Assembly (NCBI RefSeq): GCF_964199755.1
Contig: NC_133896.1
Coordinates: 103,694,301 to 103,758,300, forward strand
Source: Larus michahellis
Lineage: Eukaryota > Chordata > Aves > Charadriiformes > Laridae
Direction of reading: 5' to 3'
DNA length: 64,000 bases
Positions within the stretch are counted from its first letter, which is position 1, and each line of letters starts with the position of its first letter. The notes beneath the pieces are model-generated. The model had not been told where the DNA came from, ran no database searches, and saw only the letters and a program-made list of their open reading frames with translations. Position numbers and translations under genes: made by a program. Shown in pieces: positions 25,217 to 39,889 of this stretch.

Positions 25217-25236
25217 CCCCCCCCCCCCCCCCCCCC
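25217..25236. repeat. Poly-C tract, 20 bases
   Basis: An uninterrupted run of 20 C follows GCCCCA. Runs of this length are unstable and error-prone to sequence. The complementary poly-G strand has G-quadruplex potential. A short proline-rich frame over it is accidental. Confidence 0.95.
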
Positions 25237-25764
25237 GCCATTAGCAAAGTTGACTACAACTTCCTCAGGGCTTTGTGCAAGATTGTCTTGGGGGACCCAG
25301 TCACGTCAAAGTGGATGCAATGACAGCATTACTTTTTCACGAGTATTAGATGTGCTTGTACTCAATAAATGCTAGACTCTTTCAGTAGAGGGGGGAAAAG
25401 AATAGTTTGCAGAATAGAGAGATACGTTGAAGAAATGGTGAACAAGTGTAAGTGGAGCCTCGGGTGCATGCCTCATTTTGAAAAAAACGATGTGGTAAGA
25501 TTCAGAATCAGTCATCCCTCTGACTGGTCCTTCCACCCTGCCCCCACTCCCTACAATTGTAAATGAGGTGTCGAGGGTCAGGTGTTGCCCCACACAGGTA
25601 CCTTGTGCCAGTGGACCCATGTTGCATCTCTGTAGGTCCCCATGGGCACCTCCTTGGCTGCTGGTGTTGGTAGTGGCTCCCTGCTGCCACACAGATTTTG
25701 TATTTATTTATCTTCAGTGTGTGGGACAGTGCCCAGCGAAAGGACCCATACTTGCTTTAAGAGG

Positions 25765-25809
25765 TTCCTTTTTTTTTTCTTTTTTTTTTCTTCTTTTTCT
25801 TTTCCTTTT
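25765..25809. repeat. Polypyrimidine tract
   Basis: 45 bases of T and C only, mostly T. It is followed by GGAAAATCCC rather than an AG acceptor, so it is not an obvious splice site. Confidence 0.9.
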
Positions 25810-26707
25810 GGAAAATCCCACTCCATCATAAAATTAAGTCATTATAAGGCACTTGCCTGTTGTACATGACATGCATCTGACAGATGAAAAAGAAATGAAT
25901 AACGGAGGACTGGGTTATGGTTCTTTCTGGTATTGCCTTGTTTTATGCAATCACCTGATCACCCCCCACCTTTTTTCCTGCTCCTGAAAGCTGATGAACA
26001 TGCTGGCCAACGTCAACCAAATCTCCTGGGAGCAGCAAGTCCCAAAGGGATGCAGTTCTTGGAAATGGGTGGCACTCCATGGAGCGTGTCACCAGACAGT
26101 GGCAGCTCTGTCCCTCATCAGGGTATCTTCCTCCTCAAGGAGGAGGACGGAGGATGATAGCAAGGACCTTCCTTGGGGAAGATCGGAGGGGGGTTGTGGT
26201 GAGCACGGGAAGCAAGAGGGGACCATTTCAATGGCAGGTCATAGGGAGAAAGACTCACAGGGCATTTTTTTGTTTGTTTGTTTATACTTACATTTCTCAT
26301 GGAATAGCTGTTTTAGTTTTTAATGATGTGTGAGGAATGCTGCCAGAAATGGAAAACATTCATTTGAATTTTTAATGAAGCTGATTGTACCTCTTTTCCA
26401 TTTAATTTCCATGAATATTCTACACAATATAAGGGGAATATTCACTGGAGCAATAAATGTTATGCTAATTCTGTGGGACAAAAATGGGAAGTGAGTTTTG
26501 AATTCATAATTGTGAGTATTCACAATGATAACCTATTTTATACAGCACCCATCCGAAAACATGCTTCATTTGCATTGAAGCCAGAGACTTAACTGTATTT
26601 CTAGACTTCGAGGTATGTGTACAGCTTCTGCAGAATTGTTGCATGAACAATGAATGTAAAAGACATCCAGCAAAACTGTGCTTAACCAGAGTATTACAAA
26701 TTTTAGG

Positions 26708-26723
26708 AAAAAAAAAAAAAAAA
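26708..26723. repeat. Poly-A tract
   Basis: 16 A in a row, then GAAAAG. Confidence 0.92.
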
Positions 26724-27455
26724 GAAAAGAATGTTTAATTGCTAAAGCCCAGTCAAACAGTGAGCTGTTCTGATTGGATGAAAGTTTTCATTATTCTTGA
26801 AATAATCCCAAACAGTGGAAAAAAATACTAGGAACTGCAATTTGTTGGTAGGTATTTTGTTTTTCAACAAAATGTTTATTCTTCACAAGGATAGTTCTTC
26901 CAGACGTTACAGCTGTGGAATTATAGTTCCTTTCACCAGGAAGTCCAGCATCAGACCCATCATACAGGGGAAAATGGAGGGAAAAGGTAAAATAAAACAG
27001 TGGAACAGGATGAAAGAAATGGAAAGGCATCATGCACTTAATCCTCAGACATAACAGATTTAAGACAATGGTCTTGACGAAGCTCATACAAATTAGACTT
27101 GAGCCTTTTTGAAAGTGTGTTACTATTGAGAATATTTTATATGTATATTTTCTGTATGTAATAATACCACATTATTTTCTCCATCTACTTTATATAATCT
27201 TACCTAATAGGATCTGCTTGTAATAATTATGTTTTCCTTGCTTTTCTCAATCAGTTTGCAGTTTTCCTTTCTAGGTAGTCATGTATTTCTTGATAACTAT
27301 CAGGGGTAGATCACTGCATCTCTTACCCATTTGGGTTGTCTTACTGACTCGCATGAGTTTATTTAAATGAGTAAGGAATAATTGTTACTAAGCCTTACTC
27401 TTTGTAAACACATCCTGATTTTTGTTACTGCCTTGGATATTCTGCTGGTGCTGCC

Positions 27456-27471
27456 TTTTTTTTTTTTTTTT
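27456..27471. repeat. Poly-T tract
   Basis: 16 T in a row; a second run of 13 T lies at 27717-27729. Confidence 0.92.
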
Positions 27472-30400
27472 GAACTCCTTTGCTCAAGGGGAGATTTTAC
27501 TATAAAGTCTTGCAGCATTTGTTGTCATCGCTAAAAGTAACATGGAGTGTGACATAAAAAGTTCTGTGAGTTTGGTGCTGAGAGTTTGCCTCTTCCTGGC
27601 ATTTTCCTGCTCCTGCTGTATCTTCAATAAATCAGCTAGACCTATTTGCATAATGCTATTAACAAACAGTTATTTTTATAGTAGAGAACAGGCCGTTATC
27701 TTACAAATGACTGTTCTTTTTTTTTTTTTCTAAACATTTCTTTTTATAATTAAACAGAATTCTAATAATGCTAAATTTCAGTGTATCTTCGGTGATTGTT
27801 TTAAAGCTATTTTAACTCTTAGTTAAGCCATTCAACAAGGTTTTTCCTCTGGGGCTTTTTCTGCCTGAGAGGCCTCCTTCAGTGCAGACAGGTATTCTGA
27901 TACTGCATGCGTTAACATCGGTGCTTTTAATTTTAAATGGATATTGTCTTTTATTTCAATTTAGTTTAAGTCTCTTACAAGCACTATAATTTAAAATGAA
28001 TAGGCACTCAAAAATCTGGAATAAGTGTCCAGAGAGGATAATTTCAGAATCTATTGCATATATCCATCTAAATGCATACTGTGTTATACTGAAAAGATAA
28101 AAAGAAAGAAAGCAAGCTTAATATTTACATGCTGCAAGGTTTTATTTTAGTGTCAATTAAATCTCAAGCTATCGTCTTTATGAGACCAACATATTGAAAC
28201 TTCTGCACCAAAACAGCTTTTTTCCCCCCTTTCGATGGAAATGCAAATCAATAAATAGTATTTAATTATTTTGTGTGTATAGCTAAGTTGATTTAGCACT
28301 TAATTTTATTTGATAGGTGTTCTGTGGCTGACAGGGTAGTTACAAGATGCAGTCGATTGATACACTCTCCTTTCACCTTTGGAGACCTCAGATTAATCCT
28401 AGCATAGGTCACATTGAAAATTAGTTTCGATGGGCATGTTTTACTCTTTAATGCGTGTTTGTCCACATCATAAACCCATCAAGCAACATGATGCAGTTAA
28501 CAGTCGATGCCACAGACAAGCTGGTGACCAGATGAGGAGACAGGATTTTGAAAAGTAATTTGTGTCTCTCAGCAGAATTGTGATTGGGAGCAACCAAGCT
28601 CAGATTGCTCCTCAATTTCTGGTTCTGACGAGTCACTCAGTTACTTAGTTTTCATGGACAGCAAATGCATGTACTTGAAAATCATGATTTTCCTGGATGT
28701 CTGCCTTAAACTCATTTTTGCAAGTTTTAAGAACCTAAGGACAACTCTATAATCGGCATTTCGATATGTTTGGGAAGTATCTATTTGAAAACATCTCTTG
28801 TTGGGTATTTGATCTTTAAAGTCACAGTGGCAAAATAAATCCAACCAAAACATTAGCAGATGTTCTCAGAAGTGATGCTGATTTCTGTTCCATCCTTACC
28901 TGTCTTCCCCAGGCTGTCAGGTGACCCCATCCCAGGTTAAGTAAGAATCCCTGAGGTAGAGCTCAGCACTAAATCCACAGCTCCGCGACAGGAGCAATGC
29001 CTCTCTGTGACTTGAGTGCAGGTAAGAGCTTTATTATTTCACACGCTCTGTATATGACTTCAGCATGCACACCCCCTGTTTCTCATAAGTTAACTGCATG
29101 CTGGGCAGCAAAAAGGAAAAGCTAAGTGGAAACTGGTAGGGATCTGTCTGCAAGAGGCACTTGTGCCACTTACACATGCAGGTGCAGTAGCCTCATCAAC
29201 TGCAGTACCCCTGTTTCACACCGAGCCTGCTTGCGTGAATAAGGTTTCCAGGAGTAGTTGCCGGGACTTTTATTTAGCTTTTCAAGATGTGGCTGTATGT
29301 CTGACATGACCATAGTGTAATCACAGGGAATAATTTTGATGGATATCAGAGGGGGAGAGAGAGGGATGCTCACTGAGCCCAGCTGATGCATATAGGGTCA
29401 TTTATGTCTTGTCCATAAACATATGAAGTATGAGAAGAGACCCTTGGGAGGCCAGTGACACTAATGGAAAAGTTAAGTGTGAGACTGTACAGCTGGACTA
29501 GACGCCTTTTATTCAGAGTTGTTATTAATTTAGACAAAGCAATCTAGAGCTGTCAGGAGTGTAACCTCTGCGTTCATGTCTGTAAATTCTCATAGTCTGG
29601 ATAGAAAGGAATTCAGATCTGGGTGTTTGTCTTAGAGGTGAGTCTCAACCTACTAGGTAAACTTGTGATTTGAAAGGAAACAATTCGTTGTTGTTGTTCA
29701 CTAGTATGTTTCTTCCTTCTCTTGCCTTTTAATAATTTTCTTCTTCACTTTGTTAGCAGCTAATCTTCTTGAAAGTGGTATGAGGTGGAGACGTCAGCTT
29801 ATACCAAATATAGCCTGTAGAGTAATCGGCATTGGTCCTTTGTCTGACTAGACTGTGTATGGCCATCAGATGAAACACAGCCTAAGTTCCAAATCTTCAT
29901 TCTGATTTTTGATATTGTAAGGAAAGGTTAGTGCTAGCAGTGGTGAATTTTTGTTCTCATTTCCAGTTACAGCTTCATACTAGCTGTACCATGTAATAGT
30001 TGCAACGTTTTTTCTTTAAAAGAAGGCATCCTTCACGCTGATGAGAATTGCAACCTGAAAAGACCATTCTAATTCAGTGGTCCCAACTGTCACCTCCCTG
30101 ACCTCACGAAATAGACTTCTCAGCTTTTGTATATCACCTCCTGCCTTCTCTGTACCCTCTGTGCTCTCATCACATCCTCCTCCACACTGACATTTGATTC
30201 ATTGAGCTGGATTCTGACAGAGAAATCTCGTGTTAGCCTTTCTTCTTGCGAGACTGACAAAACCTTTGTGATAGATAAGCTTTCTTCTGAAATTTGAAAT
30301 AGCCTCGTATATACCTGCCTTTTCTGTGATTCTGCATCTATTGGGTGGGACAGAATGCAGCTTCAGAACCAGGGCATCTGTTTAATGATATTTTTAAACT

Positions 30401-33400
30401 CTGCCATGGAGAAGCAGAGGTGATTTCATGTAATGTTAAACAACAGCTAGGTCTCTTTCCTTTTCCTTATCTAAGGAAACATAACTCATTCTGTGCCTGT
30501 GTCCCTAATTAGTAACACTTACAAGCCTTGACCTTTCAACAGAGAGCTCGGCTCAGCTTCATCTGTACAGAATTGCCCATATAATGTAGCTGTGCATAAT
30601 AATAAAAACAATTTAAAACACATTAAAACATTAAAAAAAAAAAACACCAACCAACCCCACTTAAAAGCTTAGGCCCAGACTTTTCCACATTTATTCATGT
30701 TGAGCAGTAATTTTCTCTGGTAATAGTCCCAGTGAGACTGTAGTGAGATACTGTGCGCTGCAAGTAAGGGAGGCAGAGCATTGCTTAATAAATAAGCGGT
30801 TCTGTCCTTCTGCTGTATTTGGTTATGGCTTAATGGTCTTTGTGTCTAGTGCATGATTTCTTCCCAGGACCAGCCTAGTTCCAACAGCCTTCTTCTGTCA
30901 CTTTATATGTACTTATGCTCCTTTGGTTTATTTTTTCTGATTATCTCTCATAACTTTAAAAGAATTACAGATGTTAAAACCCTAGCTGGAGTCTAATGTT
31001 TTTATCCAGAGTGGTGTCACTGTCAGGGAAGACTGAAAATGTTTGTTTTCCAAGTGACAATGTAGGCATGCTCACTCTTGTGGCAGATTTCTGGCACAGA
31101 AGGACTGAGTCCTGGCAAGCTCTGTGAAATCAAGTCACTGATGCCATGATCCTTCATGTATTTGGGAAACTTCCAGCTTGTGGAAAAACTGGTCAGGCTT
31201 TGATGTAGTCCTTTACTATGTCTCCTTTGCTTCTCCAACTTGTCTTACCTTTATTGCTAGCCTAAAAAGCAATGAAAAATAAGCTCTGTGTAAGCAAGCC
31301 TTTTTTCTGAGTTTAGAAGAGCAATGCCTTCTCATGCCCAGAGTGGTTGAGCTGCCACAACCATATATTGCAAGGCCTCATTTCCTTACTTCCGATGATA
31401 AAAGTGTCCTCTGCCTGAAATAATTTTAAAATTTAACAAACTCTTACTCAGAAACTGTAATTTATTATACTTAGTTATCTAGTTCAGAATGAAAAGAAGG
31501 CAGTCAGACTCCAAACCAGTATGTTTTCCCTCAGCTGGTTCTGTGGTCTGAAGAAACCAGAGTCGGAGTGCTTGTCCAGGGATTTCCATGGACCACATCT
31601 CTAGTTACTCTGAACTGAACTGCTCCCTTCGTATCGATCAGTGATGAACCAAACGATGAGTGCTTACAGCTTATACCAAGAGAACTGCTATCGGTAGTAC
31701 CTTAAATCTAACTCGTGCAGGTTCTCATATTCCCTTATTTTCACTTAGTCTCATGGAGGAAATAATGGCTTTCAGTTTTATTCAGAGAAGAAACGACAGT
31801 AAGCCCTTGTGCCAGCTGAAATATGTTGGATTTCTTTTCTTAGTAGGATGAAGTTATGTTGAAATAATTTCATCACCTGGAAGACTTTAGAGTTTAGGGA
31901 AGAAAATTTCTGCTTTAAATGAAAGAGTTTTACTATTATATCAGCAGAATTTGAAACATAATCCGAGTATGCTGTCTTTTTTTGTGACGCCAATAACACC
32001 AGTTGCTCATTCTCATACAGGATAATATCACAATATGCCTGCTATGCATTTTACTACTATCTGAGATTCTCTGCAATGCAAATGCTGAATCTATCCCCAG
32101 GCAGAAGGTAATATTTCAACACCAAACGACTTGTCATAACCCCTACACTAACCACGGTGTATGTTCTCTATCTGCCTAATCAAATTCTTGCTATATATCA
32201 CAGTGATGCTGTGTCATAATTACCATGGGTCTTTGATTTAGAGGAATGTGTTTTCTTAAGATTAGAAGAGAGACTGTGAGCTTGATTGAAAGAGTTCATC
32301 CTCTTCAAGATTACAGAGTACCCATCAAGATTGATCCTATAGTTAATGAAGGCTGTGGTCTGCTATGATCTGGCCTGGAGTAGCAGTCAGTTTAGTAGGC
32401 AGTTATGAAAGCACTGTCGTGAGTTTCCTTTTGTCCAAGCTGTTTTCTATCACTGTTTTCAATAACTCTTCAAAGCTGATTATTCAAGGTGAATAAGGGA
32501 TAGGCATCATTTGACTGAATTGCAAGTGAAGAGTAAGAACACTGTATTCAATTGAGTTTTGTTTCTGTGGAAAACATACAAACACACTGTGATCTGCAAA
32601 AGAAAGAGCGAACATTAACAAAGCACTTTTCTGCTTTCCAGAAACCTGAAAAGTCAGAGAAATTGGGTATGCAATACTAGAAGTTAGCATTGAACCAAAC
32701 AAACTCTTCCTCAGGAGTGCCTTCGTATGCAGGTATATCCTATACACTCCAGATTATCCTTTCATAGCCTTTTCCCCCCAATATTCCTTTTTTTATAATG
32801 TTCACAAAGATGAATTTTGTTCTCTTTGATCTAGTAAATATGGATGTTTCTCCTCAGCTTTGCCTATTTTATTTCTAAAGAAATAATACATTCTTTTGGT
32901 AACTTTCTTTCAAATGTTTAATAAGTGAAGAGATGCTGTTAACCTCCAATTTAGACCTTTTGGGTTTTTAATTCAACACAATTCTTCAGATTTAAAGCAT
33001 CTGAAAAGAATAGTGTGTCTACATGTACATCCCAGACTTCCGGAGTTGTGATGAAAACAAGGTTAAAGAAGAAATCATTGACAAAGGAGTGTTTCAGCTA
33101 TTGAAGTGCTGGATTTTTTTGGTGGATATTTGGTGGATCTTTATATAGCTGCCATTTTAGCCAAATTGGCTAAATTCCCTTCCATATTGTACACTAAACT
33201 TCCAAAAAGTATTGATAAAGGGTAAAAGATGCCCTGCTATTTAACATGCTCGGTTTTCTGCATTTATCTATTAATGTCTGATCTTTTGCACGTATACCTT
33301 ATACTTTTGTAAGTGCCTTTTCCCTCAGCTGTCATGCAAAACGCTGTTTATTTTAGGTGGCTGAGATCATACCAAACTCATCTCCATTAAAAGCTACCAA

Positions 33401-36400
33401 TTCAACTCCTCCTCCCCCACTGCTTGACCCAGGCTCCTTCTGAACCCTTCAGCTGTGGAAACAACTCAAAAGGAAACAGATAATGATGGTAAACTGGGGT
33501 GTCATGGTTCTCTTTATGTATGGCCATTGTAATACAGACACAGCAGGCCAAGAATGACTCATCAGTAGCACCAAGCCTGCAATTTTGCTGTGTTTGCAAT
33601 TTCAAAGAAGAAAAGCATCTCACAATTACATGTATTAAACTTTCAGATGATGCAGAAATTATGATGTACATCATTTATATTACCAGTCAAGCTGTAGGGA
33701 GAGAACGTCAGGTCTTTATGTGGCCCAGGTGCACATTTCTTATAATTTAATCAGCACAAAGCACCCTCATTTCACCAGAGAACTCTAATTCATGCTGTGA
33801 AAACCACACCATGCCCTCTGTCTTTCCCCCGCTGCAGTCAGTAAATCACAACTAACGATTCATAACTGTTACCTGCATTTAATCTGGCACCCTTTGTGGT
33901 GAGTTCAGCCAGCTCTGCTCTACAACCTCATAATGTTATACGGAATACCATGAATTATTTTCATGGAGATTATGGATATCAAAAGGGACTGCTTATAAAA
34001 AAAACAACCAAACAACCAAACAAATAGCTAGTAATTTGGTTTAGGCCAATGCATGTGGGAAATGCATTCATGCTGATATCTGAGGATGATGTCCCTCAGG
34101 TCAGCAAGGATGCATTGGTGGTGGGAGAGTGCCAGCTACCTGTCTGCTTTCCTCTTCGTTTCTTAGTGTCTGCTTTTCCTTTCTGCTCCCCTTCCTTTCC
34201 CCACTTTGTCACAGGCCAGGGAAACAGACTGAGGAAATGGCTATCCTGATGGGGGAAACTCAACTCACCTCTTGGTCAGATCCTGCCAGCAAAGTCAAAT
34301 TGGGAAACCCAGGAGGAGGAAGGGGGGGCAGAGGGATGACCTGGGTTAATGCCCAGGGCAGTGGGAAGCATTTGCTGAGAGTAGAAATGTGATGCAGGGC
34401 TGGGAGGAGGGTTTTGGAGGGGTGGTAGTGTGTGTGCGTGTTTGTTTTTTCTACCTGTGGCTGTCGAGAGCTTGCTGTCAGCCTGGGTATGTGCTAATTC
34501 CCGCTGGTGACGGTGGGTCCCTATGAAGAGTGCTAGGAGGAGGTGGAGGGCTGTGAGGGGCATCCGTCAGAGCAGGGGGCTCAGGGAGAGCTCCAGCTCC
34601 CCCATGTCCCCTCCCCGTGCACGCGTCCTGTGGGCCGCACCACCCTGGAAAGGTCCTCATGGCTGTATGCTCCGAGAGCTGGAAGGGTTGCCTCTGTATT
34701 AGCCAAAAAGCATAATGAAGTTAGGGCTGCTGTTTTGAAAGCTGTCCAAAGAGGATTTGGATGCTCAGTTCTCATTAAAAACTGGTGGGGAAAACAGGTG
34801 CCGAAATCCCGGCTTTGACATCTTAAATCTGCCTGTGCTGAACAAAAACAAGAGAGAGGGTAGAGAAAGACAAATGCCTCTTCAGTTGGCTGAAACAGGC
34901 TGATATCATGTCAGGTTCAAAGAATTTATTTTTCTCCCTATGTCTTCCCACCTTTGCCTACTCCAAATGAAGGGTGGGAGTGGTGAGAAAAAAAACCCAT
35001 CTAGAAACTGTTAGACTTATTTTGATGTTTTTCAGTTTGGAATTCTATTATTCTATTTAATTCCATTTCATTTTTAAAGGGAATTTTTAAAAAACCCACA
35101 CTAGTCAACAAAAAAATTAATTTCTTGTACTGTTCTAATGAAAGCTATTTCTGGGTACAGGACCTGCCAGTCTTTGTGTGGTTTAGCATAAACTAGGTGA
35201 AATAATTGAAAATAGAGAAATGTACCTGTTTCATCACCAAAAGAATATTTTCATGTTCAAAGAGTGGGGGAAGAAAAGTTAGTCAAAAGTTAATCTCCAT
35301 TTAACAAAGATATTTCTATCCATTTTATTTATATGCATAATTCACAAGAAATAAATCATAACTGATGAATTGAAAAAACAAGCTAGAAATGAAGCGAAAT
35401 GGCTCCTCCAGTTACTATTTTTACGTCTTGCTTTAAAGAGGTGCTGTTAAATATAAAAATGCTGTGGAGGGTAGAGAGGACCAACATGCCTTATTTCTAA
35501 ACTAAGAGCTGAGCTCTGTCTTTTGGTAATCTAGGTAACTCAAGCATGTTTTATGCAAGGAAAAATAATTTCTTTTAAACATTAATGATTCCTGTTTGGC
35601 ATATCTCTAATCGTCTCAACATTTATAAATTGAAAAGATACAGAACTTTCTTTAGGAGTCCTAGGAGGACTAACTAAACTAAATATATCCAAACTAAATC
35701 CTGCTGTTTAACTGTACTAATAAAAGTTCATCCATGTGATTCTAGGGAAGTGTCTGATAGCCTGGCATATTTGTTCTGATGATTAATACATTGCCCATGA
35801 TGTCCTGAGATACTTATGTATTTTTCAGTTTCAGTTTTATAGATTTGTCAATGTCATCACAGCTAAAGATTAACAGGGCTCGCAGCACGTGAATGGATAC
35901 GCTTGTTCTTTGAGTTTCCCAGTTAACACTAGGATAAACTAGTCCAGGTCCTCTTTCCAGAAAGGATCCAAACTGTGTTTGAAAAACAGCATCATTACAC
36001 AGCTTCACGTTGCCCATGGTACACCTTGCTGCCATTCAAGCCTCCTCACCCCGATTTATATGCATTGCAGATGGGAGAAGGGATCACCAGATGAGGAGTC
36101 GCATGTCACCTGTATAGCATATCTGCAGGTTACTGTGCATCAGTATCACGTGTGCCAGCTAAAGGGGAGGTCTTTTCTTTCATCTGTTGATATTCTTGGT
36201 GGTGGTGAGGTTATCCATATTTCAGCTTAATACAGAATGACTGAACTGTGCTTTTTTCCTTCATGTGTTGGGGGTTTTTTTCATTCATTGTTAGCCTCTC
36301 CGTAGCAGGAAGCCTATTGCTGCAGTAGCGGTGGTATCCAGTATTTTGCAACTTAAAATCTGCCAAGGACTGCCCGGTATAGTTTGTTACCTTGGGAGAG

Positions 36401-37063
36401 GAGGCAGGTGCGATGGAGCAACAGGTTGAGGCTGCACAATCACAAATGTAGATCAGAACACAGAGTAAATAACTGGAAACCTTGCTGTGCTGGGAGTTCC
36501 CAACGAAAGGCTGTTCTCAGATCTGTAAATAAGTCTGAATGCCTCTTACTGTGGTGGTGATGCGCAACTCTCTACGGGTTTGACCAGCTGTGTCAGAGCA
36601 GCTGAAGACTGTATGTTGTTCTGAGGTGACATGTGTAGAGTGTATTGATGTGTACAGGTTACGGATTTTGCACACCCTTTACAGGACGCACAATTTGTAT
36701 TGTCTAATGTTTTCTTATGAGCGGTGAACGCTTAAAATTTCAAGTGGCTTCAAGCGTATGAGAGTTGCCAGTGCCATAGAAGGATGAAAACTTCCTGTAA
36801 ACAATTTTCCCTTAGCTTCTTTACTGAAACACTTCCACTTATTTCAGAAGGACCACATATTCCCCCAGACAATTTCTTGGCTTTCCCGTTCTCATCAATG
36901 CCGGATACCAGTGCCAGTGATTTTTCTCCCTCCTATTGTGGCTACAGTATTTCTTCTATAGAAATTGTCTGGAGGACACAGACTAATTTTACTAAAGTCA
37001 GTAGATGCGAATTACATGGCATTGACTCCTGGTCTGCCTCCGTCTGTTTCAGATTATAACTAT

Positions 37064-37094
<31 letters not shown>

Positions 37095-39420
37095 TACCAA
37101 TTCCCTGAGTCATATGGTTCCTTATAACAGCACTTTAAACAGATGATGCAGAATGCTAGTATTCAATAGCATCGGTACGAATAGCACTTACTCAAATTTA
37201 CTGGCAAAGATACCTTCCAGGTTTTGTTTTTCGAACAACAAATAAATATCTGTATGTAGCTGCACTCATGGACTCCTTGCAAAATCCTTGAGTCCTTACA
37301 CATCTAAACTTTTTGCTGAAGACAAATATCTTAAACAAGACAGGAAGATCTGGATTTGTTTTAGAATTCTGGCATGCTATTATTCACAATAATATACTGG
37401 ATATAATAAAAGCCTTGAATTCAGAAAATCCCCTGGTACCACGTTTTCCTATTTTGAACGCCAGTGTAGTCCTTTTCATTTGTGATTGGGACTTAGCACA
37501 CTTTCTCATTACTGCTATCTTAAAAGCTACGCATCTTTGCATTTCAGTCCTATTGTTCAGTGTGTATGTCTGAATAGAGGAGAACTGAGATAAAAAGAAA
37601 TGGGAGTTAGGGAGGGTAACCCTTCTCACTATTGAATGCAGGTGGAAATCTGCACCATCACAACCCACTACGTATATCCATTCATTTGTTTTTCACTTTC
37701 ACCATTACTTTAAGCAACTGATGTTGTGTTCCATCCTTTATGTATTATACTCTCACTGGGTTTTGATTACCTCACACAACACAAATTAAGCTGATAGACA
37801 TCTCAAAAATTATACTAGTTTCTTATATATTTACAGAAGAAGTGCGTGACCAGATCTATTGAAGACAGTTAAAGCATCAGAATTTGTTATGGAAGAACTT
37901 GAGGTTTTATTTCAATATAATTGAATTTCTATGGTCTGATTTTTTATTTTTTCCCCCATCCTCTCACTTACTCTGGAATACCTCCACTTAGATCAGAAGT
38001 GCTGCATTATCGAAAAGTTCCTGCCAAATAAGTCATTTTGGCCCATATAACCAAAATTTACTTGCATAAATCCCAGATAAGCTTTTTTAGAGTTATTCTG
38101 ATAAAAGCGTATGGAAAAATACAGTTTTACACAGTAAGCATTATAACCTAGAGTGGTCAACATCTGATTCATGTTGCACTTCTTTTATAAGAAGTAACCT
38201 CTGAAAAGCAAACTGGCTCCAGACACACTTAAACTGTTAAATAGTTTTCATGTACTTCCAAGTAGTGTTTGTGTTCCAGGTATAAAATTTATAAGTTACC
38301 ACCATTCCTTAGGCCTCCGCGAACTAGTTATTTCTCATACTGTCATGTGGCTGTACTGTTATTTTTTGTCGTTCTGATTTGTGCAGTGGTAAAATTGTTA
38401 CAGGTTGGCAGTGCCACAAAGAAATAACTTTTTGACATTATCCTCAATACATTTGGCTAACAATTAATTACACATTTTTAAAAGTAGTTCTGAAGCAGTG
38501 GAAAAGGATATGTGAAGGTACGTAAGACTTGTAAGCAAGTTATTATTGAGCTATGCATTTAGCATACCTATGCTCAGTAGTAAGAAACAAGACACTGATA
38601 ACAACTGAAAAATAAATTACACACAGTTAATTATAAGGGATACTATCACTGTAAAACTACAAACGGGAAAGGGTGATCTAGTTTTCCCAGCACTTTGAAC
38701 TTATGAACTTGCAAAATGTATCTGACTGTTTTCTTTCTTCTCTGATACTATGCCTATGGAAATGAAAAGACATTCTACTTTTTGAAGTCTCTTTATCTGT
38801 TACTTACAAAAAAAATATGTATCAGATGCGCAGATGTTGACTAAAGTGGGCTGTCTTATTTAGTATGTCAACAAGAAAATTGCTTAAGTGAGGAAGAAAC
38901 GATGTTTGGAGAAGGGTTGAGTTGCACATATTGTGTCAAAAGTGGTAGCACCGAAAAGGTTAAATAATGAGTAAAAAATGAAATAGAAAAGCAGAGGTTA
39001 AAAGAAGTGAGAGTTAAAAAGAAGCCTAAAGAAAAGGAGAATACAGTACAGTGAAACAGCTGATTCAGAGTAGCATTTCTGGTAATACTCAAAAAAATCT
39101 TGGATGTAGGAAGAAGTGTTACATGTCTGCTTTTGTATTGAAATATAGCAAAAAAGAACCTGAGAGCAAAAGGAGTCTTTTTAGACGGCTTTTCTTTGAA
39201 AATCATCACTGAGGAATATTTATACCACTCATTGCACACCAAAATCAGAAACAGAATTCTTATTTTTAAGTACGTTTTCTCCTTCTGTCCTTCCAGGTAT
39301 CTTGAAGCTTGTGAATAGAAGCCACAAAATGTTTAGAAAAAAACAGTTTGGAAACTCTCAGTTAAGAATGGCCAGGGTTTCAAATAAGACATCTGTTGCC
39401 AAATGGGAAATGGCAAAGGC

Positions 39421-39440
39421 AAAAAAAAAAAAAAAAAAAA
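39421..39440. repeat. Poly-A tract, 20 bases
   Basis: 20 uninterrupted A, 450 bp upstream of the first CR1 of the convergent pair and not connected to it. Confidence 0.94.
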
Positions 39441-39889
39441 GTAATCTGATGCTTTCATAGGTTTCCTTGTCATTAGCAATGTTAACTGGAAAGTGGAGCG
39501 GTCTGGAAGGAAGTGGGCAGATTAAATATAGCGAAGTCTGCCACATTTCCATCTGCTTTTATGTATCCAAAACAGAAAAGAGCCACCTGCTAATCAGAAG
39601 CAACACATCTCATTTATGAATGCAATTAGTCTTTTTTAGTTAATCATCTTAATTAGTTTTGAAATCTTTAAAAATATGGGAAAACAGCAGAAGATCAAAA
39701 GATAATAGTTCTACAAATGAAAGTTGTAAAAATATGACGAGTAATCAAATGAGTTCAAGACAAAATCATGAAAATTGTAGCATAAACAAAATTGTGGTAA
39801 AAATAATAATTAAAAAAACCCAACCAATCTAAACAAAACCTCATCTAAACAAAACATATGCTAAAACTGGAAGAGGGAGAAAAACAGTA

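Larger units (their letters stand above)
25237..39889. other. Long repeat-poor non-coding stretch
   Basis: About 14.6 kb with homopolymers and microsatellites but no recognised LINE, SINE, LTR, exon or RNA gene. Open frames stay under 125 codons. The scarcity of repeats over this length fits a gene desert or a large intron under some constraint, but it is also normal for bird DNA. Confidence 0.55.

Noticed and set aside
29480..29515. GCTGGACTAGACGCCTTTTA, resembling a CR1 tail
   Set aside because: Only about 20 bases match, and the expected GGTCCCTTCCA and terminal octamers are missing.
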